64,000 bases of DNA from an uncultured bacterium (GTDB taxonomy: Bacteria; Cyanobacteriota; Vampirovibrionia; Gastranaerophilales; Gastranaerophilaceae): assembly GCA_902761735.1 (NCBI GenBank), contig CACWLL010000001.1:244947-308946 (forward strand), in the 5' to 3' direction. Of this stretch, positions 62,336 to 64,000 are shown piece after piece. The translations under genes and the position numbers were made by a program. The number at the start of each line of letters is the position of its first letter. The stretch's first letter is position 1. Below the pieces are notes generated by a model that was given only the letters and a program-made list of their open reading frames with translations, did not search any database and had not been told where the DNA came from.

Positions 62336-62996
62336 AAATGTTAAATGTTTTATTAACCTTATTCACAACCTGAAAAATAAACCGGAGAACATCACAAAAA
62401 TTGGATTGGTTTACGGTAACGCAGGACTTGGGAAAACAAAAACAGCACTCTATTTATCTATACAATATGACGCTATATATGTCAGAGCAACAAATTCTAT
62501 GAGTCCAAAGTGGTTATTAGAAGAAATCGCAAAAGAACTTGATGAAATTCCAAGATTTTATACGGCAGATATTTTTAGGCAATGCGTTAATACCCTTAGA
62601 TCAAATCCACGAATGATAATAGTCGATGAAATTGATTATCTATTAAAGGATTTCAGGACTATTGAAACATTGAGAGATTTACATGATGAAACAGGTGTTC
62701 CGATAATTTTGGTCGGGATGCAGCTTGCAAAACACAAACTTAAAAAACACACGCACCTTTTTGACAGGATTTCTGAAATATACAAATTTAGCGAGTTTGA
62801 ATATGTGGATATCAGGCAGATTACAGAAGAAATCTCGGAAGTTGAAATTACAAAAGATGCAGTACATTTAATACACAACAAAGCAAAAAGTTTTAGGCAA
62901 ATTGTAAATACAATTGATGCTTTTGAAAAAGTGGTGCAAGCAAACGGATTAACACAAATTGATGAAAATATAGCTCAGGAGATACTAAATGGATAA
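62310..62996 (+). CDS. MuB-like AAA+ ATPase (transposition target selector)
   Basis: 228 residues from the ATG at 62310, which has AAGGAG at 62294-62299. Walker A is G-N-A-G-L-G-K-T (36-43) and Walker B is M-I-I-V-D-E-I-D-Y-L (102-111), followed by a sensor-type I-L-V-G-M-Q. MuB-type ATPases bind target DNA and deliver it to the MuA transpososome. The short N-terminal DNA-binding domain of MuB is absent. It overlaps genes on both sides (26 and 8 bases), so the three genes form one coupled operon. Confidence 0.88.
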   Translation: MKPIFVLTKNVKCFINLIHNLKNKPENITKIGLVYGNAGLGKTKTALYLSIQYDAIYVRATNSMSPKWLLEEIAKELDEIPRFYTADIFRQCVNTLRSNPRMIIVDEIDYLLKDFRTIETLRDLHDETGVPIILVGMQLAKHKLKKHTHLFDRISEIYKFSEFEYVDIRQITEEISEVEITKDAVHLIHNKAKSFRQIVNTIDAFEKVVQANGLTQIDENIAQEILNG

Positions 62997-63777
62997 AATA
63001 CTTAAAGTCGCTAAAAGATTGAAAACATTTACTCTTGAGGATATTGTAATGTTTTGCGATATAGATGCTAAAACCGCCGAAGATTTTATTCAGAAATCAG
63101 AAAATATAAAGCCTGTTGGCAATAAGTTTGAATATGTTGAAACATTGAAAGCAGAGGATAAATTCAGAATTGTTGATAAAAATATTCCAAGCAAAAATTC
63201 GGATATCACAGTTTTAGCGGCTTGTGAAATGTTTTTAGGTAATTGCAATAATAAAGATATTAAAATAAATACAATTAAAGCATATAAAACATTTATCAAT
63301 GCACACATTATTCCATATTTTAAAGGTTTTGAACTTAAGGATATTACTGTTTCTGATGTTGAAAGATTCAGAAAACACATGCAAAATAAAAAAATATCCG
63401 AACGCAGGATAAAGAATATTCTTGCACTTTTAAATCAGATAATAAGGTATTTTCAAAATGAAGGATATATTAATAAAACTTGTATTTTTGAAGTAAAAAG
63501 GATTGCAAATATTCCGAAAAGACAAATACAAATTTTGACTCCGGATCAATTGACGCAGCTTGTTAAAATTACAAACAAAAAATATCCTTACCTTACTCCG
63601 ATTATTCAAAATTTGATTACAATAAAACATCCTTTGAACACCATTTTAACAGGCGGTGAACAAGAAAAGAAACACTTAAAACGAAAAATAAGAAAAGATT
63701 TTTATAAAATCAAACAGGAACTTGGATTAATAAATTATATGTTTGATGATTTAAGATTTAGTAATCTTGACAATTAG
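62989..63777 (+). CDS. Tyrosine-recombinase-like protein lacking catalytic residues, third gene of the Mu-like operon
   Basis: 262 residues. Residues ~1-50 look like a winged helix. Residues ~75-165 match the SAM-like core-binding domain of phage-type tyrosine recombinases (TIKAYKTFINAHIIPYFKGF, then R-I-K-N-I-L-A-L-L-N-Q-I-I-R-Y). A start of the catalytic domain follows (L-T-P-D-Q-L-T-Q-L-V-K), but the Arg-I region is missing, H-D-L-R-H is replaced by F-D-D-L-R-F and the Tyr is absent. The ATG overlaps the MuB-type gene by eight bases, so it appears to be a retained functional gene. It may be a DNA-binding accessory factor. Deletion decay is the alternative. Confidence 0.65.
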   Translation: MDKILKVAKRLKTFTLEDIVMFCDIDAKTAEDFIQKSENIKPVGNKFEYVETLKAEDKFRIVDKNIPSKNSDITVLAACEMFLGNCNNKDIKINTIKAYKTFINAHIIPYFKGFELKDITVSDVERFRKHMQNKKISERRIKNILALLNQIIRYFQNEGYINKTCIFEVKRIANIPKRQIQILTPDQLTQLVKITNKKYPYLTPIIQNLITIKHPLNTILTGGEQEKKHLKRKIRKDFYKIKQELGLINYMFDDLRFSNLDN

Positions 63778-63794
63778 ATAAAAATAATATATTA

Positions 63795-63823
63795 TTAGGT
63801 CATATTAGGTCTAATTGGGTACA
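63795..63823 (+). repeat. Three tandem ~10-nt repeats downstream of the Mu-like operon
   Basis: ATTAGGTCAT, ATTAGGTCTA and ATTGGGTAC at exact 10-base steps (63795, 63805, 63815). This phasing would place equal faces on the helix. The last part resembles TAGGTATTGGGGTAC at 60044-60058. Confidence 0.6.
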
Positions 63824-63862
63824 AATATGTTAGAAAATATTGATATTAAAATCAATAATCAA

Positions 63863-64000
63863 ATGCTTTCTATAATCTCTGAGATTGATGAATTTAAGGG
63901 TTCATGGAAGTTATTAGGTAAAATGGCTCCTGAAAAATTGAGAGCATTAAAAAAAGTTGCAACGATAGAAAGTGTTGGATCTTCAAACCGTATTGAAGGG
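63863..64000 (+). CDS. Fic-family protein, N-terminal part (partial, runs off the right edge)
   Basis: The reading frame entering the right edge encodes E-F-K-G-S-W-K-L-L-G, L-K-K-V-A-T-I-E-S-V-G-S-S-N-R-I-E-G, the characteristic N-terminal segment of class Fic proteins, where the S/T-x-x-x-E/N-like helix acts as an autoinhibitor of AMPylation. The first in-frame ATG is 63863, but the frame is open back to 63800 and the family-like text seems to begin before the ATG, so the true start is uncertain. The catalytic HPFxxGNGR motif would lie outside the window. Confidence 0.65.
   Translation, partial: MLSIISEIDEFKGSWKLLGKMAPEKLRALKKVATIESVGSSNRIEG

Noticed and set aside
56576..64000. Complete Mu-like prophage
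   Set aside because: Only transposition genes and a regulator are present in the window; no head, tail, portal or lysis genes are seen.

Overview
The window looks like chromosomal DNA of an AT-rich bacterium with an outer membrane, most likely a non-photosynthetic gut relative of cyanobacteria (Melainabacteria/Vampirovibrionia, Gastranaerophilales-like). This is an inference from gene content. Outer-membrane functions (a FhaC/ShlB-type TpsB, an OmpH/Skp chaperone, a TPS adhesin) occur beside genes common in Firmicutes and cyanobacteria (RicT/YaaT, SpmA/SpmB, TagA/WecG, PspA/IM30 paralogues), with several large lineage-type proteins of unknown function. No rRNA, ribosomal protein or other firm taxonomic marker is present.

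Layout. 1-3.9 kb: the end of an unknown CDS, an Asn/Lys-rich hypothetical and a Na/Pi-type transporter. 4.0-8.7 kb: a tight operon of PspA/IM30, DUF4178, DUF350, two small membrane proteins and a membrane spermidine-synthase-like enzyme. 8.7-9.9 kb: an aquaporin with an atypical second NPA box, then tRNA-Val with a duplicated 3' end. 9.9-18.5 kb: RlmD/TrmA-type methyltransferase, RmuC, and a surface-glycan cluster (TagA, a transketolase N-half, YhcH-like, HAD phosphatase, RgpF-like, glycosyltransferase, flippase). 18.7-23.0 kb: a TPS exoprotein with a very long Asp-Ala tract and a C-terminal PilZ domain. 23.0-23.5 kb: tRNA-Gln with repeated 3'-end fragments. 23.5-32.8 kb: wHTH protein, zinc-ribbon protein, SpmAB, ZIP transporter, lone sugar permease, thioredoxin-like/CcdA pair, RibH, MurQ, GpsA, RicT. 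33-35.8 kb: OmpH/Skp and the TpsB transporter, plausibly the partner of the TPS exoprotein. 35.9-39.3 kb: HExxH protein and hypotheticals. 39.6-44.9 kb: RmlA, AcpS, SF2 helicase, J-domain protein, second PspA. 45-48.7 kb: Der, tRNA-Met, Ogt, hypoxanthine-DNA-glycosylase-like protein, Bcp.

48.9-64 kb is the accessory part. It holds a 2,489-residue protein with two tandem divergent GHKL-like modules, each followed by a metal-site-like segment (HExxH intact only in the first). Then come a KAP-type P-loop NTPase with inserted membrane helices, an XRE regulator, and a Mu-like transposition block (MuA-type DDE transposase, MuB-type ATPase, and a tyrosine-recombinase-like protein that seems to lack its catalytic residues). 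The window ends in the start of a Fic-family gene. No CRISPR array and no phage structural genes were seen.

A recurring regulatory feature is a -10-like hexamer ending six or seven bases before the start codon with no Shine-Dalgarno sequence (seven genes), suggesting leaderless transcripts. Most other genes have clear GGAG-type ribosome binding sites.
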